Below, one piece after another: positions 9,657 to 21,140 of a DNA stretch of 64,000 nt; the first letter of the stretch is position 1, and every line of letters starts with the position of its first letter. The stretch covers positions 1-64,000 of the forward strand of contig BLZA01000019.1 of the NCBI GenBank assembly GCA_013423385.1. Direction: 5' to 3'. The notes below the pieces were generated by a model, which saw only the letters and a program-made list of their open reading frames with translations, did not search any database and had not been told where the DNA came from. Source of the DNA: Naganishia liquefaciens (Eukaryota > Basidiomycota > Tremellomycetes > Filobasidiales > Filobasidiaceae). Position numbers and translations under genes: made by a program.

Positions 9657-11893
9657 ATGGCCAAAATCAAGAAGCGAGGAGAGAGCGGAGCGTGAGTGGC
9701 CGTTTTCCCCTCGACGAGTCCCCCGCGCTGACACCCCATCAGCGCCAAAAACTATATCACGCGGACGCAGGCGTTGAAGAAGCTGCAAATCTCGCTCAGT
9801 GATTTCAGGCGACTATGTATCCTCAAGGGTCAGTACCCGTCGCCGTTTACTTTGCCCTTCCCGCTAATGCCAACCTTTTGGCCCCGTCCCCAGGAATCTA
9901 CCCGCGCGAACCAACCAACAAGAAACGCGCCAACAAGGGCTCCTCGGCCCCGGCCTCGTTCTACTACAGCAAAGACATTCTCTACCTCTTGCACGAACCC
10001 TTGCTCGACAAGTTCCGCCAGCACAAAACATTTGCGAAAAAACTCGCCCGCGCGCTCGGCCGTGGGGAATGGGCGCTCGCCAAGGGCCTCGAAGAGCGTA
10101 AACCCTTGGCACGACTCGATCACCTCGTCAAGGAACGTTATCCAACTTTCAAACAAGCCCTGCAAGATCTCAACGATCCGCTCAGCTTGCTTTGTCTCTT
10201 TGAACGACTCCCGCGCGACCCGGTCCCGGGCAAGACCCAGGTGCCACAGGAGATCACGGCCGAGTGCGCACGGCTGGTAGCCGAGTGGAAGGTATGGGCC
10301 ATTCGGACGCACGCGCTGCGCAAGGTGTTTTTGAGTATCAAGGGGGTGTATTACGAGTGCGAGGTGCCGGCCGGAAGGAGTGGAGAGACGGTCAGCGTAA
10401 GGTGGCTAGAGCCGTGGGAGTTTAAGCAGACGGTGAGCCCTAGCGAGCGAGGGGCATGCGCCTCAAGGGCCTTGATATACTGAAACCCGGTTTCCCCCTC
10501 AGGTCCCCGCCGACGTCGATTTCCGAATCCTGCTGACATTCCTCGACCTGTACCGCACCATGACCTCGTTTGTGCTGTTCAAGCTCTACACGGATGAAAA
10601 CCTCGTTTACCCGCCGCAACTCGACGTCAAGCTCGACGCCGAGGGCGAGGGCGTCGGCAAGTTCAAGCTCGTCGAGCGTGCGCCCGAGGTGGCGGCGGGC
10701 GAGCAAGTCGCCGAGGGTAAAAAGATCACGAAAAAGGATGTCAAGAAGAGTATCAGGAGTATTACACAGCAGGCGGGCGGTCCGGCGCAAGGCATGGAAG
10801 TCGACGAGGAGATGGCCGAGGGAGAGGTCAAGGAAGAGGACGACGCCGAGGAAGAGTTTGTCCACCATCCCTCCAAAAATGAAGCCGAGGCCGAAGACCC
10901 GGCCAATGCGCCGCTCCCGACCTACACCTCGCTCCTCGCCAACACGGCCTCGGACGACAACTCATCGGCCGCCGCCGGCGCCGCCGCCAACAGTGGCTAC
11001 ACCCTCTTTGCACCCTACACTTTTTACCTCTCGCGCGAAACGTCATCGCGCACATGGGAGTTTGTCATTCGCGCATTCGGCGGCAAAGTCATCACCCACC
11101 CGGCCCTCTCCGCCCTCGACCCGACCGTGGCATCGGGCATCACCCACATCCTGCTGGACCGGCCCATGGATGCCGCCACCCGTCGTCAACTGCAGGGCGA
11201 CCACAAATGGACCTGGGTCCAGCCGCAGTGGGTTGCCGACTGTGCGAATGCGCGTAAAGTGTTGCCGGCCGGTGAGGGAAGCGGGTACGAGCCCGGAGGA
11301 ACGTTGCCGCCGCACGTGAGCCCGTGGGATGCCGAGGCCGCCAACGACCGACCGTGGTTGGGCGTCGAGGCCGGTGCGTCAGAGGCCGCCGCAGCCGCCG
11401 CCGCCGCAGCCGCCGCCGCCGCAGCCGCCGAGGAATCCGACGCGGAAGAAGTCGACGACGACGACGACGACGATGATAAGGCAATGTCCTCGGATGAGAC
11501 GCCTGCCATGCTTGCGGCCGCGGCGGATCCGTCCGATTCGACGCTCGTCCACCAGGCGGAACTCGAGGCCGAGGCGCGCGGCATGGACCACGCCGCGTTC
11601 CAGAAACATCTCAAGCAGCTCGGCAAGGCGCGCGGGGACGGACCGGCGGATACGCGCAAGAACAAGAAAAAGGCCGACGAGGAGGAGGATCAGCGCAAGA
11701 TTATGATGACGGGGAAAAAGCAGCGGCTGTATGAAAAGATGCAGTACTCGAACAATGAGCGACGGCAGGAGGTGAGTTGCGGTCGTCGTGTCTATATGAG
11801 CGATGAGCTGTGCTGACCGTTTCCCCCCAGGCGGAGAAGCTCGCGTCGAAGCGTGCGTTGATCGAGAAGCGCAAGAAGAAGGAGGGCAAGTAG
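9657..11893 (+). CDS. NOP7: pescadillo homolog (ribosome biogenesis)
   Basis: Part of the PeBoW (Nop7-Erb1-Ytm1) complex for 27S pre-rRNA processing and 60S assembly in the nucleolus. Five exons (9657-9691, 9743-9828, 9894-10432, 10503-11771, 11831-11893) give 663 residues. The N-terminal pescadillo domain runs from [20 protein letters not shown] through [26 protein letters not shown] and [13 protein letters not shown] domain follows ([46 protein letters not shown]). After the BRCT is an unusual run of about 15 Ala, then an acidic segment with 8 Asp. The C-terminus is basic ([14 protein letters not shown]), as in the family. Divergent with XPD. Long frames on the other strands here are shadows of this GC-rich gene. 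Confidence 0.96.
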
Positions 11894-12120
11894 GCGGCGT
11901 GTCTCGTGGTGTCTAGTCGTGTCGTGTCCTGTCTTGTAGCGTGGCTGTATCCCCTCCCGTAGTTTGAGTGATGGCGAATGCTATCCTCTGTGCGACCGAG
12001 TTGACCATTTGCACGGGCGCACCACCCCACCCAGCCAGACCACGGTCATCTGCCAGGCCCCGTCCCCTCTCTCTCTCTCTCTCGTTTCCCCTCCCCTCCC
12101 ATCACCCACCGCCCACCACC

Positions 12121-13987
12121 ATGGCCGACGCATCCTACAAAAAACAGCTCAGAGAGCTCATGGCCCTCCCCGAAAACAAGAGTGAGCCCCGTGGTCCACC
12201 CGCAGCGCGCATCCGAGTCGGCTCATCACGCGCACACAGAATGCGTCGACTGTGGTGCACCGTCCCCGCAGTGGGCGAGCGTTCAGGTGAGCCGCCGTGT
12301 GGCGTAGGATGCGAGAGGAACGCCTTGTTCATTTTAAACAACGTCTGCAGCACGGGACATTGATCTGTCTCGAGTGTTCGGGGATCCATCGAAGTGAGTG
12401 CCAAGGAAACGCACGCGAAAACCTCACACGCTGATCCCCGATACCAGGCTTTGGCGTACACATCTCGTACGACGGCTCGAGACCGTTTGGCTAGCTGAGG
12501 CCCCCGGCTGATCTCATCCCATTCAGCTTTGTTCGGTCTGTCACCATGGATAAATGGACGGAAGAGCAGCTTCGCAAAATGCGCGTCGGCGGTAATGCCA
12601 ATTTTACCGCGTTCTGCGAAGCGTACGACCCCAAGGAGGGCGGGTACCCGCCGGCGAGCGAGAGGGAGAAGATCGTACGCGTCCCTTTCCTCCAGAGTCC
12701 ATGCTCGGTCCCGCGCTGATCCTCTGTCCGATAGGTCAACAATGCCGAAGGCATGAACGGCGGTGGAGGTCTGAGTGCCGGCGGCGCGAGCGCTGGCGCG
12801 GAAAAGGGCAGAGTCATGAAGCAAAAGTACGGATCGTGGGCCGTGGCGCAGTATCGGGAAAAGGTGCGCACTTTCTCGGTTCTCTTCTCCACGCCGTGGG
12901 CCATCAGATTAGCGCTGACATCGCAGTTTGCAGCTCGCCGCAGAGACCGCCGACGAACCCACGGAATGGACGTCCTCGGCTCCACCGGCAACATTCGTCA
13001 ACCTCTTGACCGCCTCTGCGCCCGGTCCCGCATCAGCCACACGAGCACGTGGGGGCCGTAATAGCCCCATGCCGCCCTCGGTCTCGTCGAATACCAGCAC
13101 CGGGCGCTCGGCGAGTCCAATGACAACGTCCGGCGGGGGGAATGAGGATTTCTTTGCCGGGCTGGGCGAGGCGAATGCGAAGCGACGGGACGACGTGCCG
13201 CCATCACAGGGTGAGCTGCCCGCGCCGCCGCCGCTAATAGTCAAACCGCGTCGTCTAACCGCAGCCCTTCCCTGCAGGCGGAAAATACACCGGCTTCGGC
13301 TCCGCTCCCGATCCCCCGCAATCCGCCGGGGCGGTTCATCATCCATCCTACGCGCTCTCTTCCCACGCCGCACCTTCGCTCGACGAATTCCAAACGGCAC
13401 CGCTCGCGGCGCTCACCAAAAGCTGGGGCCTGTTCAGTTCCGCGGTGACGAGCGCCGGCAAGGAGATCCACGAGAGCGTCGTCAAGCCCGGCATGGCCAG
13501 GGCCGGACAGACGCTCGGTGAATTCCAAGCTCAGCAGCAGGCGCAAGCACAGGGTCCGGGGCAGGGGCCAGGGTACGGCGTCAAGGATCCTCGAGAGATG
13601 GCGGACCGGTTGTCGAGCCAGGCGCGTTCGACGGGCGGATGGCTATCGAGCATGGCCGGGGAAGGATGGCAGAATCTAAACACGCTCGCCCGCGAAAAGG
13701 GCGGCGTGGATCTTTCGGCAAAACTCGGACAGCTTGGGCTCGGTGGTAGGGGTACGTCCGGGGGCAACGCGACGAGGGGCTATCCGAGGGGATACGAGTA
13801 TGGCGATGCGTATGCCGATGACGGAAGGGATGCTGCGTACCGGGATGACGGTGCACACGGAAAGGATGGATGGGCTGAATGGGATGCACCGGCGCCGGCG
13901 TCGGCGCCGGTAAAGCCACAGTCGTCTACAAGCAAAGCAGCACCCAAGACAGACAAGGCGTGGGACGATGAATGGAAGGATTTCTAG
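12121..13987 (+). CDS. GCS1: Arf GTPase-activating protein (ARFGAP1/GCS1 type)
   Basis: It stimulates GTP hydrolysis by Arf on COPI vesicles. Eight exons (12121-12181, 12240-12286, 12351-12393, 12448-12466, 12527-12674, 12735-12863, 12934-13210, 13278-13987) give 477 residues. The N-terminal zinc finger is C-x2-C-x16-C-x2-C (CVDCGAPSPQWASV, then LICLECSGIHR), followed by FGVHISFVRSVTMDKW, which includes the arginine finger region. The middle carries QYREKLAAET. The C-terminal half is low complexity with amphipathic stretches (SWGLFSSAVTSAGKE; ARSTGGWLSSMAGEGWQNL) like the ALPS curvature sensors of ArfGAP1, and it ends WDDEWKDF. It starts about 230 bp after NOP7, behind a CT-rich promoter tract (about 12065-12085). 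Confidence 0.92.
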
Positions 13988-14389
13988 GCTGAAGTCGAGG
14001 TCGTTGTAACGCTATAGACATAATTGGGGGGGAACATGGATCGCGAGAAGGCAGAGAATGCAATGGTGCTACGGCGAGGTATGCGGCACCAGCGTCGTAG
14101 TCAGTCGCAACAGTCATGTCCCTTCTGAGGATTTTCCGTCTCTATTATGCTCGACGGTACAATGCGTCTTCACTCTTAATTCCAGCAGAGGGTAGGGCTT
14201 GACATGATCGAAGTCTTTTACTGCCTTGCAACAAATCTCGAATAGCTGCAAGGAAGGCGTCACAACGCAGCAAGCGTCAGTAAGTCTTCGAACTGTTACA
14301 ATAGCGAACAAAAAAAGAGATTAGGTCAAAGCCTCGATCTTCTAAGTATCTCCTCGGCGATTGATTCCATCATTCCCACCTTCGGCTCC
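13988..14389. other. intergenic region after GCS1
   Basis: Roughly 400 bp without a recognisable exon. It probably holds the GCS1 3' UTR and terminator. Short frames on the minus strand show no family features. Confidence 0.5.
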
Positions 14390-14640
14390 ACCGTTCCGTG
14401 ACATCTCTTCCCAGATCCTGTTCAGGTGAGTGGAAAAGGCGGTCGGTGGGGTTACCCTTGCTGAAACAGTCTACCCATCCCCAAAAGATCTGAATCAGCA
14501 GTAAGCTCATTGGCACCGCTTCTCAACTCAATGAACTGGCCTTGCTCAGCGTGGAGTCCTCCACCGACGCCAAGGAGGACGAGTCACTCCGTTCAGGACC
14601 ACAGAAGGGCTTCGTCAGGAAATATCTTGGTCAACGATAA
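14390..14640 (+). pseudogene. relic of a siderophore-iron transporter 3' end
   Basis: Two short open segments match the C-terminus of the intact MFS transporter encoded at 30420-32522. Segment 14451-14504 reads VTLAETVYPSPKDL, against [14 protein letters not shown]. Segment 14545-14640 ends KEDESLRSGPQKGFVRKYLG and then a stop, against EEDESIHSG and [10 protein letters not shown]. The first segment ends in a stop and the transmembrane part between them is missing, so this is a degraded fragment, not a working gene. Orientation is plus, opposite to both intact relatives. It probably derives from a lost or partly copied third transporter. Confidence 0.6.
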
Positions 14641-15074
14641 CGACGGGAGTCGCTGCCGATAGATTGGTACAATTTGTTGCTATAATCTCCCGCCTTGTCA
14701 GCGGAACAAGTGATCTGACATAGATATCCTCGCTGTGCTTCTGGTCCCCATCATGATATCCTGCTGAAACTCACTCGAAAATGCAGATATGCCAAGACTA
14801 TAGTCAAAGCAGGCGAGTCAACTGCAACACACGCCAGAGCATTGCCATAGAATGTCACCGGACGATGCCATGAGCTTACGGATTTCCGGGCTTCGTGAGG
14901 GCTCGATGTGCTTGATCGTCGAGAATGATCGAGCTTCCTGTAAAGTTGACCGTGGGCAAAGCTCCGCGTTTAAGCCATGGCCAGAATCTATGGGCTCGCT
15001 ATAATACAACCCGACAGCCAAGTGATGTGAAAATCTGTTTGCTGTAATCGCAAACGCAGCCCTCCTCCTGCCAT
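14641..15074. other. intergenic region
   Basis: About 430 bp between the transporter relic and the GOS1 stop codon. No coding or RNA feature was recognised. Confidence 0.5.
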
Positions 15075-16130
15075 TCACGTTCTCAAGTAACCCAACAGCG
15101 CAATGACGCAAACCCCAGTGACGAGCCCCAGAATTAACGTATCCCTCCTCCTCCGTGACTGAATCATCGACAGCAAGGAATTGATTCCAGGCATTGAGCC
15201 TATTCAGGGGCGAGGCCAAAGTCAGCGATAGTGGTGTTCTGGCAGGGTGCAAGGGAGACCCACTGAGTAAGCCGGTCATTCGCGAGTTGACGCCCGCCAG
15301 CATGGTCCGCTGTTGCGCAAAGTCATCCCTCGTTGCGTATGCTTGACTGAAGGGCGAGAAGGGTCAGCCGTTGGAGGTTCTCGATTGTTTTTCCGATTCC
15401 CAACTTACTCGAGAATTTCATCCGTCATTCGATTTGATGAATCTATCCTACTGCGTTCAGCGAGAAGGGCGTCTGTTTGTGGTGGTAGTGACTGTTTGTA
15501 TGCGCTGTGACACGGATAACAAGAATAAACAATGGGTCAGCGGGTCCCGTTCGAGCGTTGGTGGGAATCGATAATCACTTGATATCTTTCCGTATTGAGC
15601 CAAGGAGATCATGTCGCTGGAGCGCCTGTTCAATGTTTGACTGCGGAGTGCCGACTGCTCAGTGTAAACGAGGTAATGCATGATCGCGCCCAATTACCCT
15701 TGTCCGTGTAAACTCCCTGCGGTAGTCGTCAAAGATGTCGCGATGTCTGGCAGCTGCGTGCATCATGGATGTTGATGGTGGTACATCCGGTGAATTTAGC
15801 AGTCCCGTCAACGAATCGAGCGTCGAGCTCAACTGTATCACAAGAGTTTAGCAAGGCCAATGGACGCCCACCTCCGGTACTCCGCCTCACCTTTTCCAAC
15901 AACTCGTCAATCTCCTCCTCCATCAGCTTGTACCCGCCGACACCTTCCTCTTCCAAGCTCATGATATCCCTCCCGCGCGGACTCGATGCGCCATCACGGC
16001 CATGGGATCCAGCACTATTGTTCGCGCTGATCTGGCCCGCAACAGCCGAATACGCCGCAAGCTTGGACTCTATGCGCGATTCGAGGGCGCGGGCGTGTTT
16101 GCGTGTTGCATCCCATGTGGTGCCGGACAT
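15075..16130 (-). CDS. GOS1: Golgi SNARE GOS1/GOSR1
   Basis: Qb-SNARE for intra-Golgi and ER-Golgi fusion. The start (16128-16130) gives MSGTTWDATRKHARALESRI, as in GOSR1. A central helix holds YKLMEEEIDELLEKV. A later exon encodes MMHAAARHRDIFDDYRREF, the typical RHRDIL-DY-EF motif. The SNARE helix region includes QRTMLAGVNSRMTGL, and the last exon reads PGINSLLSMIQSRRRRD followed by LILGLVTGVCVIALLGYL, the C-terminal membrane anchor, then RT and a stop at 15075-15077. The minus-strand frame that looks longest in the last exon is a shadow. Divergent from MRP10 across 242 bp. Confidence 0.9.
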
Positions 16131-16372
16131 TGTAGGCTTCCGAGCGAACGGAGGATAGGGTGGTGCCGCGGACTGCGCCACGAGATCAAGGGAGCGAGAT
16201 GACAAGTTGGCCTGGACGCGGGGTCTCCAGGTTGTGCGCTTCTTTCCAAGCGCAGTGCCAAAGGTAAAACACGGCACTCGATCGCCTGCCCGGCCGGCCT
16301 GCTTCATCTTTGCACGTCTACTTTGCATCGCCAGCATTCGCAGAACGCAGTCCGACGGAAAGCACAGGCGAC
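16131..16372. promoter_or_regulatory. shared divergent promoter GOS1 / MRP10
   Basis: The 242 bp between the two start codons must carry both promoters. No TATA box is evident. The role is inferred from position. Confidence 0.5.
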
Positions 16373-16726
16373 ATGGTACGATTCAAGGTCCGGCCAAGAC
16401 GAGGTGAGGCCCGCCGTCAAGCTCTTCGATCGCCTCGTGCATCCCCGCTGACAACCCTGCCATTCCAGACAACGTCATCCCGCCATGCGCGACAGAACTG
16501 TCTTCCCTCCTTGCGTGTTTCGCCACCTCTGCGGACCTGCGGACGACGGGAGAGTGCAGTAAGGCTGCCAAGGATTTACATGCGTGTATGGCTAACAGGC
16601 CAAAGGGAGGGAAGCCACCGAAGAGTTCGGTAAGTGCAGCTTGGCACGGAGCGGTAGATTTCCTATGTGCTGATCGGAACCCTTGATTTTTTGCAGATCA
16701 ACTATCTTCTCAGCAAGGTCAAATAA
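16373..16726 (+). CDS. MRP10: mitochondrial small-subunit ribosomal protein mS37 (MRP10)
   Basis: Three exons (16373-16403, 16469-16629, 16697-16726) give 73 residues. The start MVRFKVRPRR is basic. A CHCH fold follows with twin Cys pairs: C in PPCATEL and ACFATS, then C in ECSKAA and HACM, matching the CX9C-type pattern of Mrp10/CHCHD1. The tail SSINYLLSKVK matches the INY motif of yeast Mrp10. The protein is expected in the mitochondrial 37S subunit, imported by the Mia40 relay. It is too small and intron-split to be obvious from open frames alone. Confidence 0.88.
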
Positions 16727-18117
16727 AGATCATGACCGACGATCGCGCCATCACGTTCGAGTCAGCCAGACGGACGTTTTTCTGTCATTCTACACAAGTC
16801 ATCAGCATTCCAGCTATTGATGCACGCAAAATCTTCGGCGCGAGGAGACGGCACTGTACCCTTCGGGCAGAAATCAAGGGGGACGATACATCATTCATGG
16901 GGCGATGTCCAAAGTCACTTATTCAGAAACCAGGTCTCTCTGTTGTAACAAGACCTCGACAGCATTCATCGCCATACATTACCGGGAAGGAGTTTTAAAA
17001 TCAGTCTCCATACGCCGGAAGAAACATTGCAAGTACCCCGCATGGAACTGTGCATTAGGGCAGTCAATGTGACGTATTGAACTGGGTGTAAGGCACGCGC
17101 ATTGTGGTGTGCATTCGGCGTGTTGTGCGGGTCGTTGCAGGCCTAAAAGCCTTTGCCACGTTTGAGCAATTGACAAGGTCTTTCTCCGCACGAGTACCCA
17201 AGCTAGCTTATCATCGACACATGGGGGAACACAAATCAGCTATTATTACCAAATCTTTCTAATTATTTACATAGCTCACTATAAAGCTCACTTCATACAC
17301 TGATAGTGCACTGATCTCTCAAAAGCTTCAGCGACACTGATCTACTCAAACAAGCTGAATCATCAACGGGAATCGGTAAGCGGGCTTTTTGCCACGCTGT
17401 GCCACGCGGTTCAGCTGAAACACAGAAACAAGCCGATGTTCTGGTAACTCCGTGTAAGTCAACGGAAAGTGATGTAAAAGCTGTTGAACTTGAGCAGGGT
17501 CGACCAACAGGTATTAAGCAACGGGAGCTGTAAGGCACCGGATGATATAGCTCATGAGGTGGCATAGCGAATGGCATTCGACTAAAAAGGTGTCGTTAAC
17601 ATACTGGGAATCCATGATAAAGAATCCGGGAGACAGGGTAAAAACCCCATGCTGACCGAGTCAGCTCAGCTATCAGCTGTAGAGGTCTTGCTCGGGGCGG
17701 TTTCTCCTGTTCTCGTTGTCAGGTCCGCTGCCATACAAATCAGGCTGGGTCAAGGTGGCTTTGTAGTGGCTTCTCCCTTCGTTTTGACCAGCTCTCTGAC
17801 CGCTCTCCGTGACCAGCTCGGCTATCAGCTCTGAGGCTCTTCCGTCACGGTTCTTCTGTGGTAGCAATATCTCCCTGTGCATGGAACAGCTGATGGAACC
17901 TGGCCCGCTTCATGGCATCGGTCCCGGTCAGGTTTCTGATTTGTTTTTGGCGATATCTCTCCGAGACCGCTCTGGCTCAGCTTGATGACACGTAACAACT
18001 ATCAATCACCTATAGTATATATCTGAGAAGGGCCTACTAAGACGGGACCGTTTTTGCCTACGTACCATCGCTTTCACCTGTCAACTTCATCATCGCCTTG
18101 TGTCTTTGATTCCAGAC
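16727..18117. other. intergenic region upstream of the CPL1-like gene
   Basis: About 1.4 kb with no supported exon. Around 17660-17835 short words such as agctcagctatcagct recur, and similar words occur near 33170-33380. Just upstream of the next gene is an A/T-rich TATA-like tatagtatatatc (about 18014-18026). It is likely the promoter of the secreted-protein gene. Confidence 0.5.
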
Positions 18118-19475
18118 ATGTTCAATTCCGTTCACTCGTTCAAACAGATCCTGACGGTCTTTCTAGCAGCCGATAGTAAGTCCAGGTGGTAATTTGGTTT
18201 GAAGACGCCTCTCATTCTCTTCTGTCATTTAGCTCTTTCCGGGTTTAGCGTATCTGCCCAAAGTCTGGATTTGAAATGCTCATCAAATGCCGATTGTACC
18301 GATCCAGGAGTCTACTGCAGCCCGAACGGCATTTGTGGAGGAGGACAGGCGCAATGCGAACCGGATTTCTCCTCTCCCACTGAAATTGGAGAGAGCTCTG
18401 TTTGCGTTTCTGGTGAGCTTTTTTACTCACGCCACCTCTTGACAACTAAAGTTGACGCCATAAACATGAATCAGGCACCTGCAAGGGCGACAACAAGTGC
18501 GCCAATCCTGGCTTCTCAAGCTTGGGGGAATCGTGCAGCTCGTGGTACGACTGTCAAGATCGATTTGTTCAATGTGGAAACGGTATCTGCGGTGGCGGCG
18601 GGCTCTCTTGCCAGACAATCGGAGGTTTCTACTCTACGGGCACATCCTATGATTGCGCATCTCGTAAGCGTTTTCCCTGCGGGCTATAGTTGACTAGAAA
18701 TTGAATTATATTGCTGTCAGTATACTGCAGGAGCAATGTCTGTTCAAACTTTCCTCGCAGGAATTTTGGGGACTCATGTTCCGTTGACTTGGATTGTACG
18801 GGCTACGATGCAGGAGTCGCGTTCAACTGCGGGACCGACGGCAAGTGTGGCGGCAATGGCGCCGCATGCCAAGCGAACGATGGAACGGCAGAAGGAGAAT
18901 CGTTTTATTGCGTATCTGGTAAGGTTTGGGTTTCCCGACAGGTCTCGGGAACAGGAGCTGATGTTGTCCATTCGCCGCGTTCTTTCAACAGAATACTGCA
19001 GTGCTGGTTTTTGCTTCAGCGGATCGAACGCGAGCCCGACTCCCACTGTCAAACGACAACTCGTCGAGCGCGGCCAAGTACACCAACAGCTTTGTGCAGC
19101 AGGGATGGTCGCGTGTCCCGTACAGCCTAAGGGTTACGAGGTGAGATCTTGCTCGCGCCTTGTTGAAGAAGCGGTCTACTCACACGGCTGCTAGTGCATC
19201 AACACGTGGACAGACTTGGAGGCGTGTGGAGGCTGTCCTGGCGCCGTAAACAAGGATGGTTCGCCTGCCGGCGTGGACTGTACCGCATTGCCAAACGTCG
19301 ATGTCGTCTCATGCGTTGAGGGTTCCTGTGCTATCGGTGAGCTTTTCGAGGTTTCTTGCAATTCTCTGGATGTAGCTGACGTGGGCATTGCTATCCTCGC
19401 TGCTTGCCGAGCTCAGAGTCCTGCATGGCTGGATTTGTCTATGTAGCTGCCAACGCCAGCTGTGTGGCACTTTGA
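18118..19475 (+). CDS. secreted Cys-rich protein with CPL1-like C-terminal domain
   Basis: Seven exons (18118-18175, 18233-18412, 18475-18663, 18721-18918, 18992-19140, 19195-19336, 19417-19475) give 324 residues. The N-terminus is a likely signal peptide (hydrophobic ILTVFLAAD to VSAQS). Three Cys-rich blocks follow, each with a CSSNADC/CSSWYDC/CSVDLDC-like start and a GICGGG/GKCGGNG turn, reading like tandem modules. A KR processing site (TVKRQLVER) precedes the last domain: ACPVQPKGYECINTWTDLEA, then CGGCPG, DCTALPNVDVVSC, ESCMAGF. That is the CPL1 pattern known from Cryptococcus Cpl1, a secreted protein linked to capsule and host immune signalling. Its role in this organism is unknown. 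The C-terminus has no GPI-type tail. Confidence 0.82.
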
Positions 19476-21140
19476 GATCAAGAGCGAGGCAAAATGAGCT
19501 CGAGCATTGTGGTTACGGACACTGGACGGACACTGGACGAATACTAATAAAGTGGAGAAAAGCTTGATAAAGCTAAGGATGTGTTGGAGCCTTAATCGCA
19601 TTCCCCGAACGATAACAGATACTCGCGCTTGGCGTGTTATGGAGATCCTCTCCAGTCCAACTTTTGTCACATGCTCAGATTGCGTCGTCTGTCGATTTTC
19701 GACCAGAACCAAATGATCTTACGATGGCGGTCTCAGAAAGAAAGGGTCATTTCATGTGTCATCACTGCTCTGAGCGACTGAAAACCCCTTGCCGCCTTTG
19801 GAAGCTAGAGAGGTTTTGCTGGCGGATACGCATTCTCGTGTCTAGGTTCTCCCTCGAAGATGTCGCGAAGCTTCCGGTTCGCGTTCACGTCGGTTATGCA
19901 AGGCTAGGAGCCAGTCTTTCACTACCACACGGACTCGGTCGCATGCAATGCAAGGCAAGGTCTACGTGCGCAGCTATATCTTGTCCGAAAGTGAGGCTTA
20001 GAGGGGAAGGCTCCGAAGAATGTTGGCTCAAGCTGTCGGTCAGCGAAAGAAGGCGATGGCAGGAACTTGATCCATTCCGAATCCATTTTTCGTCCGCCAA
20101 CCCGTCTGCAATCCCCCCTGTTTGCGTTGGTTCCTATCACCACGTTATGTTGTCGCAGAAAGCCTCACAAAAGCAGAAGCTCAAGAATCGAAGCGCCCGC
20201 GGACAGCTGATTGGGGGCAATAAAGCCCGCATAGTGAATTGAAGTTGCGATCAGGTTGGACAGTTTTCCGCCAGTCCATGTAAATGGCAAAACAACTGAA
20301 GCTGTTCACGGTCGCGCTGTATCACCTTAGGAAACAAAGTGTCATCACTTGCATACTACCTGCCCTCTGGTTCTACACAGCAGCTGAACATCGATTAGGA
20401 GAATGGACATTGCCTTCTCTCGACTTTACGTTCGCATCCGTTCCGGACTGCTCGTGAGCTGTGTCAGGCTCGTTCCGCTGTTTTACCCTCCTTCCGGCCT
20501 CAGCGCCTCGTAGGCGATACCTAAGTGCATTCCCACGCACATGAAGGCCTAGATAAGCGGAGCAGGCTGTGAGAACCGTCGACTATTCCATTGCTATACC
20601 GGTAGTATCTCGCGCCAAGACGATCGACCATGCCTTTTTGGTTCCGCCTGGCTGAATCCGCGCGCGTTTCAGGATTCGAGGCCGTACAGAAGTCGTCCAG
20701 GCCGAGTCAGCGGGGATACCGCTCTGTTCTTCCTGTCGATCCGCTCAGCATCCGACATCCGCAACAAGCCCTACACAGCAGCCACAGCAGCCTCGTTCTT
20801 CCGACTTCCATCTTCTCTCCAGGTTGTCGCCTGTGCTTCCGGCCTTGCTCAGACACGTCAGATCGGGGCTTGGAGAATGAAGCACAGGCGTCGACTTCAC
20901 TGCCTCTGCTTGCGTCGTTCAGGCGTAGTGTCGGAACATCCGTCGACAACGAGAAAGCTCAACCTTTACTTCCCAGTCCAGATGAGAGGGAAAATGCTAT
21001 GCATCATGAAGGGTCAGCTGGGACTGGTTGACGGGGTCGATACCCCTCAGAACGGCATATAAGGCCTGCAAAAATGGCTTCACTGGTCGACCGTCAGTTC
21101 TGGTCATCATCAACGATTCGCTAATCAGGCTTCAGCCAAC
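19476..21140. other. intergenic region between two cell-surface genes
   Basis: About 1.66 kb. The longest frame (19634-20242, 202 codons) has no recognisable motif and an antisense competitor, so I do not call it. A TATA-like ATATAAGG at 21057-21064 sits about 80 bp before the next start codon. Confidence 0.5.
21057..21064 (+). promoter_or_regulatory. TATA-box-like site
   Basis: ATATAAGG lies 77 bp upstream of the start codon at 21141, a plausible TATA position for the surface-protein gene. The call rests on sequence and spacing only. Confidence 0.4.

Noticed and set aside
12909-13400. 163-codon minus-strand frame
   Set aside because: Antisense to the Arf GAP exons, with no motif.
17649-17882. 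agctcagctatcagct words considered as transposon terminal repeats
   Set aside because: Copies are short and imperfect, and similar words recur elsewhere without pairing or flanking duplications.
19634-20242. 202-codon plus-strand frame
   Set aside because: No motif, no signal, overlapping minus-strand frames of similar quality, and no evident promoter or intron context.
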